A stretch of 64,000 nt of DNA from Candidatus Heimdallarchaeota archaeon (lineage in GTDB: Archaea > Asgardarchaeota > Heimdallarchaeia > JABLTI01). Made by a program: the position numbers and the translations under genes. Of this stretch, positions 1 through 9,486 are shown piece after piece. A model generated the notes under the pieces. That model saw nothing but the letters and a program-made list of their open reading frames with translations, was not told where the DNA came from and ran no database searches. The stretch covers positions 62,001 to 126,000 of the forward strand of contig JAGXNT010000018.1 of NCBI GenBank assembly GCA_019894765.1. Reading direction: 5' to 3'. Position 1 is the stretch's first letter; each line of letters begins with the position of its first letter.

Positions 1-3000
1 GATCTGACCCACCAAAAGATAGGTTAGTGAAGAAATCATTTGCTTCATTTATGGAGCATTTAGTGACTTCATTAATATTTAATCCACCAATTCTTACTGC
101 TAACCAATCTGACTTTAATCGGGTTCCATTACAATCTGAACAAACTTGTATTCGAGTAAACTTTTCCATCCAGTTAATGAACCAAAATGATTTCGTATTT
201 GTTATCCAACGTTCATAAATTGGGATTAATCCTCTCCATTCCCTCTCCCGTTCATAAGTATAGGAGTAGTTCTTTCTTTTAATATCTCTTTTTAATTTCA
301 ATATTTGATCAGAACCATAGAAGAGAACTTGATACTGCTCTTTTGTTAAGTCTTTAATAGGAGTATCCAAAGTAAAATCGAAATATTCACCCAAACTCTT
401 AAGTAATGAAACGAGCCAACTACCTTCGTCTTTATTTTCACTTATGGGTCCAATTGCACCTTGTTTAATGGATTTAGATGTATCTACAATGAACAATTCC
501 GGATCAATTGATTTTACTACGCCTAATCCTTTACACTTTTCACATGCACCAATGTGTGAGTTAAATGAAAACATCTTAGGAGTAAATTTCTCCGGTAGTT
601 CTATTCCGCAATCAAAACACAATCTTTTTGTGCTAAATGACAATGATTCCCCATTTACTGTTATTTTTACTACCCCGTTTCCTTTTTGAAGTGCTGTTTC
701 AATTGATTCAAAAATTTGTCCTTTATCTTCCGAATCAATAACTAAACGATCAACAACAAGATCTATTGTATGCTCCTTCTCCTTATCTAAATGAGTCTCA
801 CTGGATGCTACTATATCTTCAAGAAGAGTTTCCTTCTTTTCATCTATAATTACTCGAGTAAATCCTTCTTTTATTAGCTCTTTAATTAGGGGCTTATAGT
901 TGCCTTTTGATTTCTTTACGAGTGGGGCAATAATATTTATTCTTGTTCCATCACCAAATTGAAGAGTTCTTTTTACCATTTCTTCCAAAGTTAGAGGACT
1001 AATGTCTTTTCCACATTTTGGACAATATGCAATCCCTACTGTTGCAAACAAAAGTCTTAGATAATCATTAATTTCTGTTACAGTTCCAACTGTGGATCGC
1101 GGATTTCTACCTGCTGATTTTTGATCAATAGCGATTGCTGGAGATAAACCTTCTATTTTATCCACATCAGCATTGTCCATTCTTCCTAAAAACTGTCGTG
1201 CATAGGTTGACAATGATTCTACGAATCTTCTTTGCCCTTCTGCGAATATTGTGTCTATAGCTAAGGATGATTTTCCTGAGCCACTAATACCAGTAATAAC
1301 TGTCAATTTATTTTTTGGAATCTTTACATTAATGTTCTTTAGATTATTTTTTCTGGCTCCAATTACATTAATTGCATTTCTTGGTTTTATTTTTCTTTTC
1401 TCGTCTTTTTGTTTGCCTTCTAGAATTTCAGGTTCTACAACAAGTTCATCAGTAAGAACCTTGCGAATGGCGACTCCAGTATAGGAATCTTTGTTTTTAG
1501 CTAGTGTTTCAGGAGTCCCTACTACTACTATTTCTCCTCCACTTTCTCCTCCTTCGGGTCCGAGATCTATTACCCAGTCAGCACATTTTATTACATCTAG
1601 ATTATGTTCTACAACAATTACTGTGTTCCCCGCATCTACTAATCGATTTAAAACAGTTAAGAGATTTTTAACATCGTAAGAATGCAAACCAACTGTTGGT
1701 TCTTCTAAGATGTATAATGTCTTTCCAGTCGCTTTCTTACTTAATTCTCGAGATATTTTAATTCTCTGAGCTTCTCCACCACTTAATGTAGTTGATGATT
1801 GCCCGAGTTTAATATAACCAAGACCAACATCTTGCATTGTTTGTATAATGGTTGATATTTTTGGATGATCCACAAAGAACTCAATAGCTTTATTGACTGT
1901 CATATCCAAAACTTGTTGAATGCTCTTACCTCGATATTTTATTTCCAAAGTCTCAGCACTATACCGTTTTCCTTCGCAAACCTCGCATTCAACCTCGATG
2001 TTTGGGAGGAATTGCATTTCAATTCTATTATATCCTAACCCATTACAAGCAGAACATCGTCCCTGTTTTGTATTAAATGAGAATCTCCCTTTCTTGAATC
2101 CTCTTGCTTTTGATATTGGTATTGAAGCATAGAAATCTCTAATGTGATCGAGAACTTTCGTATAAGTTGCAGGAACAGATCGAGGTGTATAACCAATTGG
2201 TGATTGATCAATCTCTATTACTTTATCTAATAATTCCTCTCCCTCTATACGTGAATATTTTCCTGGTTTAGTTTTCGCTCGATTTAATGTTCTTGCTAAT
2301 GCTTTCCATAAAATATCGGAAACTAAAGAGCTCTTTCCCGACCCGGAAACCCCTGTAACACAAATAAATAATCCTAACGGGAACTCAACATCAATTTCTT
2401 TCAGGTTATGTTCTGCTGCACCATAAACCGATAATATTTTACCATTTCCTTTTCTTCTTTTTTCAGGTATTTTAATAACTTCTCGTCCAGAAAGATATCC
2501 ACCCGTAACAGACTGCTTCTTAGCTGCAACTACATTTGCAGGTCCTTCTACTATAATTTCTCCACCAAAGTTCCCTGCTTGAGGTCCTATATCAATTAAC
2601 CAATCTGCCGCAAGCATTGTATCGATATCATGCTCAGAAACTAGAACGGTGTTTCCTTTATCCCTTAGATTTTGCAGTGTTTTTATTAGCTTTAAATTAT
2701 CTCTATTATGCAATCCAATACTGGGTTCATCAAGAATGTAGAGGACATTTTCTAAGCTGGAACCAATTTGTGTTCCTAATCTTATTCTTTGACTTTCTCC
2801 TCCTGAAAGCGAATTAGCTCGTCGACTTAAAGTCAAGTATGGTAACCCAACATCAATTAGGAATTGTAAACGCATAGTAATTTCTTTTAGCAAGCTTTTA
2901 GCTATTTTTTTCTCATTGGGTGTTAGTTGTATTTCATTGAAGAAATTCATGCACTCGGTTATAGAATGGCTAGCAATTTCTGCGATATTTTTTCCTTTAA

Positions 3001-4429
3001 AGTATACAGATTGACTTTCTCTTCTTAATCCTGAACCAATACATTCAGGGCAAATAACTGGGGAAGTATAGCTTTGAATCATATCCCTAATGTACTGCGA
3101 GCTAGTTCTCTTGAACCGACCCATAATTTGAGGTCCGATTCCATTAAATCTTATTTTAGTAGTACCTTTTCCTACCCCACCTCTTTTATCCTCCCATGTA
3201 AAATGATAATCTACAAGAAGTTGTTTCTTAGGACCATAGAAGAAATCTTGCCATTGTTGTTCTGTAAGCTCTGTAAATGGAGTATCAATTGAGAACCCTA
3301 GTGCCTCTACTATAGCTTTCATTCTCGCTAATCGCATATTGGTTGCACGAAATCTTTGAGTATTAGGATCAAAGTCAGCTAATACTCCTTCAATAAGAGA
3401 CAGTTTTTTATCAACTACTAAATAATCTGGATCAATTTCAACAGTGGATCCAAGACCTTTGCAAGTATTGCATGCACCATGTATAGAATTAAATGAAAAA
3501 TTTCTTGGCTCTAATTTTGGAAAACTCAAACCACATTTTGGACACGCAAGATGGATTGAAAATAAGACTTCTCCAGGATCTTTTGATTCATCGCTTTCTA
3601 TGAAATCAACATCATCAATTTCATTAGCTTCTTCTTTTGCTTCTTTCTTCTGTGCTAGTTGCTTCTTTATCTGAGAAGCTTCTGCAGTTGTGATAATAAC
3701 CAAACCATCTGAGAGTCCTACTGTATGCTCGATGGACTCCGCTAATCTATCTGTTTCCTCCTTACCCACAATAATTCTATCTATTATTGCTTCTATAGTA
3801 TGTCGATAATAACGAGAGAGAATCATTTCCTCATCTGACATTTCATCTAGACGTTTTATTTCATAATCAATTCTTACTCTCGAGAGACCAGCCTCTAATA
3901 ACCCTTTTAACTCTTTTTTGTACTCACCCTTTCGATCTCGAATTATGGGAGCTAAAATCAAAACTTCTCTATTTGCATAATTCTTGATGATTTGTTGTAC
4001 TATGTTGTTAATTGTTTGAGCCTTAATTTCTATCTTACAATTAGGACAATGCGGTGTTCCAACTCGAGCATATAAAACTCTCATAAAATCATAAATTTCT
4101 GTGACAGTACCAACAGTACTTCTGGGGTTATAACTTGTAGTTTTTTGACTTATTGAAATTGCAGGAGATAGTCCTTCAATAGAATCAACATCAGGTTTAC
4201 TCAATTGAGACATAAATTGTCTTGCATATGAAGAAAGTGACTCAATGTATCTCCTCTGCCCCTCAGCAAAAATGGTGTCAAAAGCTAGAGATGATTTTCC
4301 GGATCCAGATACACCTGTTAAGACAACTAGTTTATCCCTAGGTATCTCTAGGTTAACATTTTTTAGATTGTGTTGTCTGGCACCTTTAATGATGATGTGC
4401 TCGCGAATATCATCTATAGTCAAAATCAC
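1..4429 (-). CDS. uvrA: UvrA excinuclease subunit, tandem double-length form (3' end outside window)
   Basis: UvrA is the damage-recognition ATPase of UvrABC nucleotide excision repair. The frame starts at a GTG (start base 4429, GAGGG upstream) and stays open to the window edge, giving 1476 codons so far. Residues 1 to about 1000 form a complete UvrA: Walker A GVSGSGKSS near residue 40, CxxC zinc modules, the signature LSGGESQRI near 540, a second Walker A near 696, and LSGGEAQRIK near 885. A second UvrA begins near residue 1010, with its own Walker A GISGSGKSS near 1050, and continues past position 1. A normal UvrA is about 940 residues, so this is a fused pair. No uvrB or uvrC is visible in the window. 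Family identity is certain; the full length is unknown because the C-terminus is missing. Confidence 0.95.
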   Translation of the reverse strand, partial: MILTIDDIREHIIIKGARQHNLKNVNLEIPRDKLVVLTGVSGSGKSSLAFDTIFAEGQRRYIESLSSYARQFMSQLSKPDVDSIEGLSPAISISQKTTSYNPRSTVGTVTEIYDFMRVLYARVGTPHCPNCKIEIKAQTINNIVQQIIKNYANREVLILAPIIRDRKGEYKKELKGLLEAGLSRVRIDYEIKRLDEMSDEEMILSRYYRHTIEAIIDRIIVGKEETDRLAESIEHTVGLSDGLVIITTAEASQIKKQLAQKKEAKEEANEIDDVDFIESDESKDPGEVLFSIHLACPKCGLSFPKLEPRNFSFNSIHGACNTCKGLGSTVEIDPDYLVVDKKLSLIEGVLADFDPNTQRFRATNMRLARMKAIVEALGFSIDTPFTELTEQQWQDFFYGPKKQLLVDYHFTWEDKRGGVGKGTTKIRFNGIGPQIMGRFKRTSSQYIRDMIQSYTSPVICPECIGSGLRRESQSVYFKGKNIAEIASHSITECMNFFNEIQLTPNEKKIAKSLLKEITMRLQFLIDVGLPYLTLSRRANSLSGGESQRIRLGTQIGSSLENVLYILDEPSIGLHNRDNLKLIKTLQNLRDKGNTVLVSEHDIDTMLAADWLIDIGPQAGNFGGEIIVEGPANVVAAKKQSVTGGYLSGREVIKIPEKRRKGNGKILSVYGAAEHNLKEIDVEFPLGLFICVTGVSGSGKSSLVSDILWKALARTLNRAKTKPGKYSRIEGEELLDKVIEIDQSPIGYTPRSVPATYTKVLDHIRDFYASIPISKARGFKKGRFSFNTKQGRCSACNGLGYNRIEMQFLPNIEVECEVCEGKRYSAETLEIKYRGKSIQQVLDMTVNKAIEFFVDHPKISTIIQTMQDVGLGYIKLGQSSTTLSGGEAQRIKISRELSKKATGKTLYILEEPTVGLHSYDVKNLLTVLNRLVDAGNTVIVVEHNLDVIKCADWVIDLGPEGGESGGEIVVVGTPETLAKNKDSYTGVAIRKVLTDELVVEPEILEGKQKDEKRKIKPRNAINVIGARKNNLKNINVKIPKNKLTVITGISGSGKSSLAIDTIFAEGQRRFVESLSTYARQFLGRMDNADVDKIEGLSPAIAIDQKSAGRNPRSTVGTVTEINDYLRLLFATVGIAYCPKCGKDISPLTLEEMVKRTLQFGDGTRINIIAPLVKKSKGNYKPLIKELIKEGFTRVIIDEKKETLLEDIVASSETHLDKEKEHTIDLVVDRLVIDSEDKGQIFESIETALQKGNGVVKITVNGESLSFSTKRLCFDCGIELPEKFTPKMFSFNSHIGACEKCKGLGVVKSIDPELFIVDTSKSIKQGAIGPISENKDEGSWLVSLLKSLGEYFDFTLDTPIKDLTKEQYQVLFYGSDQILKLKRDIKRKNYSYTYEREREWRGLIPIYERWITNTKSFWFINWMEKFTRIQVCSDCNGTRLKSDWLAVRIGGLNINEVTKCSINEANDFFTNLSFGGSD

Positions 4430-4711
4430 ATGACCCTCGACAAGTTTTGATGTTTAATTAATAAGATTTTAATTAACTTGCTTGAATCATGATTTGGCAA
4501 GCTATAATTCATAAATCATAAACTCAAGCTTTCTTCGCAATAGACCTAAATAAAGTCTATTCTTTAGTTTGATTATTTACCTCAGGTAGTTAGTATTATT
4601 TTAAACCGCATAAATAGTCGTGGGTAGGGAGATAGTCGAAAGTATTAAGAGGAGAGCTCGTGTTACATCCAAAATGAGCATAAACGATTGTTGATACAAG
4701 GATAGAAGATT

Positions 4712-5419
4712 ATGGACCAAAATATCATCTATTATGAAGATTGTATAACTAATCTCCCGAAACGAATAGAAGATAATTCGGTTGATTTAGTTATTGCTGA
4801 TCCACCATTTGGTATACGTTTTGATGGAAAAGGAACCCAATATAATAGGAAAAGTGAGTTTGTTGTTTCTGGATACAGTGAGGTAAAACAAGTAAATTAC
4901 CTTGAATTTTCTAAAGCATGGATAAAAGCAATTTATCCAGTTTTGAAGGAAACTGGGAGTGCTTATATTTTCTCAGGATGGACTAATTTAAAGGATATTC
5001 TCATAGCAATAGATGATGCTGGGTTCTCAACCATAAATCACATTATTTGGAAGTATCAATTTGGTGTTTTCACAAAAAGAAAGTATGTTACTAGCCATTA
5101 TCATATTCTATTTCTTGTAAAAAATCCTAAGAAATATTACTTCAATAAAATAGATCATTATCCTGAAGATGTGTGGGAAATAAAGAGAGAGTATCTTCCC
5201 GGTAAGAAGAAGAATTCAACCAAGCTACCGGATAAGCTAGTTGAAAAACTACTTTTGTATTCGAGTCAAGAGAATGATGTTGTTCTTGATCCATTTATGG
5301 GAAATGGCACAACAGCTGTTGTGTGTATAAAACATAAACGGAATTATCTAGGATTTGAAATAAATCCTAATGCAAAAGAAATAATTGATGAGAACATAGT
5401 CAGAGCTCGAAAAAATTAA
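4712..5419 (+). CDS. DNA methyltransferase, N4-cytosine/N6-adenine type
   Basis: A SAM-dependent amino-methyltransferase of 235 residues. The catalytic motif DPPFGI lies at about residues 31-36, and the SAM-binding motif DPFMGNGTT comes near residue 193. Motif IV before motif I is the circular order of beta-class enzymes. FSGW and the basic TKLP stretch fit the target-recognition middle region. No restriction endonuclease or specificity subunit is adjacent, so it may be an orphan methylase or may act on a non-restriction target. Which base it modifies cannot be read from the sequence. It stands alone, between the divergent uvrA and a stretch containing an 11-bp inverted repeat. Confidence 0.88.
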   Translation: MDQNIIYYEDCITNLPKRIEDNSVDLVIADPPFGIRFDGKGTQYNRKSEFVVSGYSEVKQVNYLEFSKAWIKAIYPVLKETGSAYIFSGWTNLKDILIAIDDAGFSTINHIIWKYQFGVFTKRKYVTSHYHILFLVKNPKKYYFNKIDHYPEDVWEIKREYLPGKKKNSTKLPDKLVEKLLLYSSQENDVVLDPFMGNGTTAVVCIKHKRNYLGFEINPNAKEIIDENIVRARKN

Positions 5420-5424
5420 AGTTG

Positions 5425-5505
5425 TAGGTTCACTCACGACTCTGATTACATCATAGATAGGAAAATCCATTATCTCTGTAAAGCTTAAGGTAACGAGTGA
5501 ACCTA
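5425..5505. repeat. 11-bp perfect inverted repeat with 59-nt spacer
   Basis: TAGGTTCACTC at 5425-5435 is exactly complementary to GAGTGAACCTA at 5495-5505. Inside the spacer, TTACA can pair with TGTAA, which would extend a structured RNA or cruciform. It begins just after the stop of the methyltransferase gene, so it could be a 3' RNA structure, a small RNA or a protein-binding site. No tRNA-like cloverleaf can be drawn. Confidence 0.5.
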
Positions 5506-5712
5506 TATAGTATTCAACACTTAATTAAATGAACTTTTTTAAAAAATCGCTCTCTCCTATCAGCTATAGGAAAAGTTTAAAATTAGTAATTCGTCAATTA
5601 TCCCAAAACAGAGATAGTCTAATAAGTAGCTTGGCATTGCGACTTGTTAATTGAGCATAGAGATTGTTCAATTTTGTTACTATCTAAACCAACCTTAAGG
5701 ATGATAATACAA

Positions 5713-6540
5713 ATGTATACTGGGCTACTCTTTTCAACTGAACCCCTGTTTTATAGCATTTTATTAATTGCTTCTCTTGGTTTAGCACTAACAATTTTCA
5801 TTATGCTTTTCTTTATTACAGTTGGATACGGTCGACACAACAAGGAACATTGGGGACCTCGAGTGAATACTCATTTAGGTTGGTTTGTTATGGAGATTCC
5901 TACAATTGTAATTATTGGATTATGTTTTATTTTTAGCGATAAATGGAAAAGTCCTGTTCATTATGCATTTTTATTTATCTGGTTCCTCCATTATGCTCAC
6001 AGAGTGTTTATTTATCCTTTTAGAATTAGAAATGGTAAGAAAATGACTCTTACTGTAGTTCTCATGGGATTCATTTTCAATATCATTAACGCATATATCC
6101 AAGGCCGTTGGTTATTTACCCTATCTGATCCAGCTTATTCAGGGAGTCTGTTATTCCCTATCTCTAACATAGATTACTCCTCGGTTAGCTGGCTGTATTC
6201 ACCACAATTTATTATTGGAACACTTCTCTTTTGTTTTGGATTCTTTATTAACAAACAATCAGATCACATTTTAAGAGGTTTAAGAAAACCTGGTCTAGAT
6301 AATTCCTATTGCATACCCACTGGTGGTTTATATAATTGGATTACTTGTCCAAATTACTTTGGTGAAATTATTGAATGGGTAGGTTGGGCTGTTCTAACAT
6401 GGTCAATAGCTGGGTTGTATTTCACACTGTGGACGGTTGCTAATCTTCTCCCGAGAGCATTATCGCATCATAAATGGTACAAAGAAGAATTCGAAGAGTA
6501 TCCTGAAAAACGGAAAGCTCTAATACCCTTTTTGCTGTAA
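5713..6540 (+). CDS. Steroid 5-alpha-reductase-like (SRD5A family) membrane protein
   Basis: A polytopic membrane protein of about 275 residues. The C-terminal third carries the family signature: GGLYNWITCPNYFGEIIEW, then a Trp-rich helix, then HHKWYKEEFEEYP and a terminal LIPFLL. From memory this closely follows human SRD5A1/2. Members reduce C=C double bonds of steroids, polyprenols or enoyl-CoA lipids with NADPH, or methylate isoprenylcysteine in the sister family. I chose ATG 5713 because AAGGATGAT lies seven bases upstream; an open frame extends back to TTG 5644. The substrate here is unknown; reduction of an isoprenoid lipid is the natural guess for an archaeon. Confidence 0.82.
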   Translation: MYTGLLFSTEPLFYSILLIASLGLALTIFIMLFFITVGYGRHNKEHWGPRVNTHLGWFVMEIPTIVIIGLCFIFSDKWKSPVHYAFLFIWFLHYAHRVFIYPFRIRNGKKMTLTVVLMGFIFNIINAYIQGRWLFTLSDPAYSGSLLFPISNIDYSSVSWLYSPQFIIGTLLFCFGFFINKQSDHILRGLRKPGLDNSYCIPTGGLYNWITCPNYFGEIIEWVGWAVLTWSIAGLYFTLWTVANLLPRALSHHKWYKEEFEEYPEKRKALIPFLL

Positions 6541-6622
6541 AACATATTTATTTCAATTATTTCTTATACTTTATATTTGGGGAAGTCGAAATTATACTAA
6601 GAATTCTTTGAGGTATTTGGGA

Positions 6623-7114
6623 ATGTCGACGAGTGAAAATCCTCGATATTTGGAATTAAGACCATCTGGTATAGGAGAAACAATCGCTATTGCCATTATA
6701 GGTTTGCTATTGATGGCTCTCTTGCTTTACATTGGTATAACCATGAAATTCAAAGCATTAGTAATTGTAATACCATTTGTATCCCTTATTGGTCTCTGGT
6801 TACTACTTTACATTCCCTACAGAATTTATTCTCATATAACAAAATCTATTGATATTTTGGCGTTTACAAGTGCTGGCATTGTCATTCATAACAAGAAATT
6901 CAATATTTTGGAAAATATCTCTTGGTCAGAAATTATTGATATAATAATTACAAAAGTAGATAATGATGCCAAACCAGAAGAGGTAACAGTAATCTGTTTG
7001 AATCGAGCTGAGAAAATAAATCTAAAACTCTATCATACAATATTTACTTCTACAGAAAACATCTGGCAAAAGATAGTCAATATATATGAGAAACACAAAG
7101 AGATAACTATCTAA
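6623..7114 (+). CDS. Two-TM membrane protein with cytoplasmic beta-rich domain
   Basis: A protein of 163 residues that I do not recognise. ATG 6623 is preferred because GAGGT lies just upstream; the frame also opens at TTG 6608. Two hydrophobic helices occupy roughly residues 18-40 and 45-65. They are followed by a soluble domain with alternating strands and a final helix, a layout like small membrane proteins bearing a PH-like or YcxB-like domain. It sits about 80 bases after the SRD5A-like gene on the same strand and could be co-transcribed with it. No catalytic motif is visible. Confidence 0.6.
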   Translation: MSTSENPRYLELRPSGIGETIAIAIIGLLLMALLLYIGITMKFKALVIVIPFVSLIGLWLLLYIPYRIYSHITKSIDILAFTSAGIVIHNKKFNILENISWSEIIDIIITKVDNDAKPEEVTVICLNRAEKINLKLYHTIFTSTENIWQKIVNIYEKHKEITI

Positions 7115-7312
7115 AACTTGATATCTAATCAAGCTTTAAGTTACATATCCTTTAAAGGAAATGTAATGAAGAGGATGGCAATAAATACTATTCATGTAAG
7201 CTCTTCTTTTATTGGAAAAAGATATAACTTGCTAAATAATAGTAAGAAAAGAAAAGTAATAATAGTACTTTAGTCCAGACTATTCAAAAAAACGTTCTTG
7301 AAGTTGAAAAAA

Positions 7313-9376
7313 ATGCCAAAAGTAACTTACGAACCTATATCTGCGAAAGATGCTCTCAAACAGATTAAAGATCTTTGTAGCATTATAGTCGATCTTGCTT
7401 ATTCTTCAATTATTTATGAAGATAAAGGGCTCGCAGATGAGGTAAAGGAACTTAGGGATTTAGCTGTCAAGCTAAATTATTTGTTAACTATGTCATTACA
7501 AGTTGCAGTTCGGGATGGGCGAGACGCCCAAGCAACTCTTCCCCTTGTTGTAATGGGTCAAGCGAGTAAAGATATAGCAAATTCTGCAACTGATATATCA
7601 AATGTTCTTCTTAAGGGGTTCACGGTTCATCAGACAATCAAAGACTTATCACAAAGAGTTGCTCGAGATTTAATGAGAGGAAAAATCTCTGAGGAATCAA
7701 TCCTGAAAGGTTATGCAATAAAAGATATCACAGAAAAAATGAACTATTCCGTTACAATCTATGGATTAAGACAAGACGGAAAATGGAAAATAAAACCTGA
7801 TCAAACCATCCAGATAAAAGCAGGTGATATAATACTAGCAAGTGGTTCAAGCTCTGGAATAAGTTTACTAAAACTCTTAGTTGGAGGAACAGCTGAAGAA
7901 ATCAGTCCTCCTGAAGAAGAGGAAGAGGATCCAAGCGAAGAATCATTAGCAGATAACATTGTTGATTATCTGATTGCCCTAAAAGACACAAGTGAGGTCA
8001 TGGTAGATCTTGCATATGGTGCAGTTCTTTACAATAATAAGGAATTAGCTCAACTTGTTACAAATATGGAAAAAAGAGTAGATACAATTAGAAATAAGGC
8101 AGAAATAGCTGTTCTGCGACTTTCTAAAACTCCTACTGAAGACATATCCGCTCTTCAAGGACTTATTAGAATCATAGAAGCAACTGAAAATATTTCTGAT
8201 TCAGCCAATCAAATCGCAAAAACAGTTCTTGCAGAACTACCGTCACACCCAATTATTGAATTAGTCGTCGAAGAATCAACTGAAAATATTTTTGAAATGC
8301 TTGTCGAAGAGTCCTCTCTAATCGTCGAAAAAACAGTACCAGCTGGTAATTATCTTGACGAATTTGGGATAAGGGTTTTAGCGATTAAAAGATCAGGCGG
8401 ACATTACTTTAAACCGAGAAGAAGGACAAAGATTCACGTTGGCGATACAATAATTTTCACAGGATTAAGAGATGCATGCAATGCATTCCAACAACGTGAA
8501 GTAGAAGCCGTTGAAGAAAAAGAAGCTGAAATTGAAGCATCCAAGAAAGCAGCTAAAAAGGTTGTAGATGAAGTAGTTGAGAAAGTCTCTGAAGAGGTTT
8601 CAGAGGTAACAGCAAAAGAAGCTTCAAAGAAAACTGTAAAGGAAGCTGCAAGCAAAGCTGCAGAAAAAGCAACTGAAAAAGCATCTAAGAAAGCAGCATC
8701 AGAAGCTGCTGTGGAAGTTGCTGAAAGTGTTACAAAGAAAATGACTGATAAGATCGTATCTGAAGTTGTTAAGGAAACCACCAAAACGAAAAAAGACGGC
8801 ACACCTGCAATGAAAGAAGAAACAAAGAAAGTAGTTCAAGATGCTGCTGAAAATGCTGCTAAAAAAACAGTTGAAGATTCCCGCAAGAAAGTAGAACAAG
8901 CAGCAAAAGAAGCTGCTGAAGATACAATCGAAGAAGAATCAGATAAAGTAATCAAGAAAGTAACAAAAGCTGCTGAGAAAAAAGCAACTGAAGAAGTCGA
9001 AGCTGTGGTGAAAGATGCAGTTAAGACTGATACTGAGCGTGCAGCAAAGAAAGCTGCTACTGAAGCAATTAAAGAAACCTCTACAGTAGAAGAACATGAA
9101 AAAATCATAACCGATGCAGCTACTGAAGCTGCAAAAGGAGTAGCTGAGAAATCAGCAGAAAGAGCTGTAGAACGCTCAGGCAAAAGAGTAGCTACTAAAG
9201 CAGCAGAAGAAGCAGCCATGGAAGCAGCAGAAAAAGAAACTAAGAAAGTTGCTAAGAAAGCTGCAAAAGAAGCAGCAGAGGTAGTTGCAGAGAAGATGTT
9301 AGAGAAAGAAGTGAAAGAAGCGGTACAAAAAGCTGCAGAAAAAGCGGCAGATCAAGCAACAAAAGAAGAAAAATAG
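7313..9376 (+). CDS. PhoU/TrkA-C tandem-domain regulator with long Lys/Ala/Glu-rich tail
   Basis: Two copies of the same unit lie in tandem: a PhoU-like helical domain (about residues 1-115 and 215-330) followed by a TrkA-C/RCK-C ligand-binding domain (about 125-200 and 330-400). A short acidic EEEEEDPSEE linker joins them. PhoU plus TrkA-C proteins are known partners or regulators of archaeal transporters, and two MgtE-type genes follow directly, so control of divalent-cation transport is likely. The last 290 residues are almost entirely A, K, E, T and V and should form a continuous charged helix or coiled coil. There is no secretion signal. The start is ambiguous: TTG 7298 or ATG 7313, neither with a clear ribosome site. 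Confidence 0.82.
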   Translation: MPKVTYEPISAKDALKQIKDLCSIIVDLAYSSIIYEDKGLADEVKELRDLAVKLNYLLTMSLQVAVRDGRDAQATLPLVVMGQASKDIANSATDISNVLLKGFTVHQTIKDLSQRVARDLMRGKISEESILKGYAIKDITEKMNYSVTIYGLRQDGKWKIKPDQTIQIKAGDIILASGSSSGISLLKLLVGGTAEEISPPEEEEEDPSEESLADNIVDYLIALKDTSEVMVDLAYGAVLYNNKELAQLVTNMEKRVDTIRNKAEIAVLRLSKTPTEDISALQGLIRIIEATENISDSANQIAKTVLAELPSHPIIELVVEESTENIFEMLVEESSLIVEKTVPAGNYLDEFGIRVLAIKRSGGHYFKPRRRTKIHVGDTIIFTGLRDACNAFQQREVEAVEEKEAEIEASKKAAKKVVDEVVEKVSEEVSEVTAKEASKKTVKEAASKAAEKATEKASKKAASEAAVEVAESVTKKMTDKIVSEVVKETTKTKKDGTPAMKEETKKVVQDAAENAAKKTVEDSRKKVEQAAKEAAEDTIEEESDKVIKKVTKAAEKKATEEVEAVVKDAVKTDTERAAKKAATEAIKETSTVEEHEKIITDAATEAAKGVAEKSAERAVERSGKRVATKAAEEAAMEAAEKETKKVAKKAAKEAAEVVAEKMLEKEVKEAVQKAAEKAADQATKEEK

Positions 9377-9394
9377 GACTGGCTATTGAACATC

Positions 9395-9450
9395 TTGGCT
9401 TTTTCTAAAAAGTCAATTACACGAAGAAATTAGGATGCGTGATTTCGCAT
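9395..9450 (+). promoter_or_regulatory. Two stem-loops before the first MgtE gene
   Basis: TTGGCTTTTT (9395-9404) pairs with AAAAAGTCAA (9407-9416), and ATGCG (9435-9439) pairs with CGCAT (9446-9450). They fill the 110-base gap between the PhoU/TrkA-C gene and the transporter. They could be a processing site or a leader structure; no conserved riboswitch core is recognised. Confidence 0.3.
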
Positions 9451-9486
9451 GTGCAATGAAAATTACCTGGTATATTGGTGAAGTAA

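Noticed and set aside
444..4433. Several plus-strand open frames of 60-80 codons in the first 4.4 kb
   Set aside because: They are antisense shadows of the minus-strand uvrA frame, which carries unmistakable UvrA motifs throughout.
5425..5505. tRNA or snoRNA-like reading of the GGTTCACTC arms
   Set aside because: No acceptor stem or anticodon arm can be drawn and no complete C/D box pair is present.
8434..9219. Minus-strand open frames of 122 and 127 residues rich in Ala, Ser and Phe
   Set aside because: They are the reverse reading of the low-complexity Lys/Ala/Glu tail of the PhoU/TrkA-C protein; the composition bias alone keeps them open.
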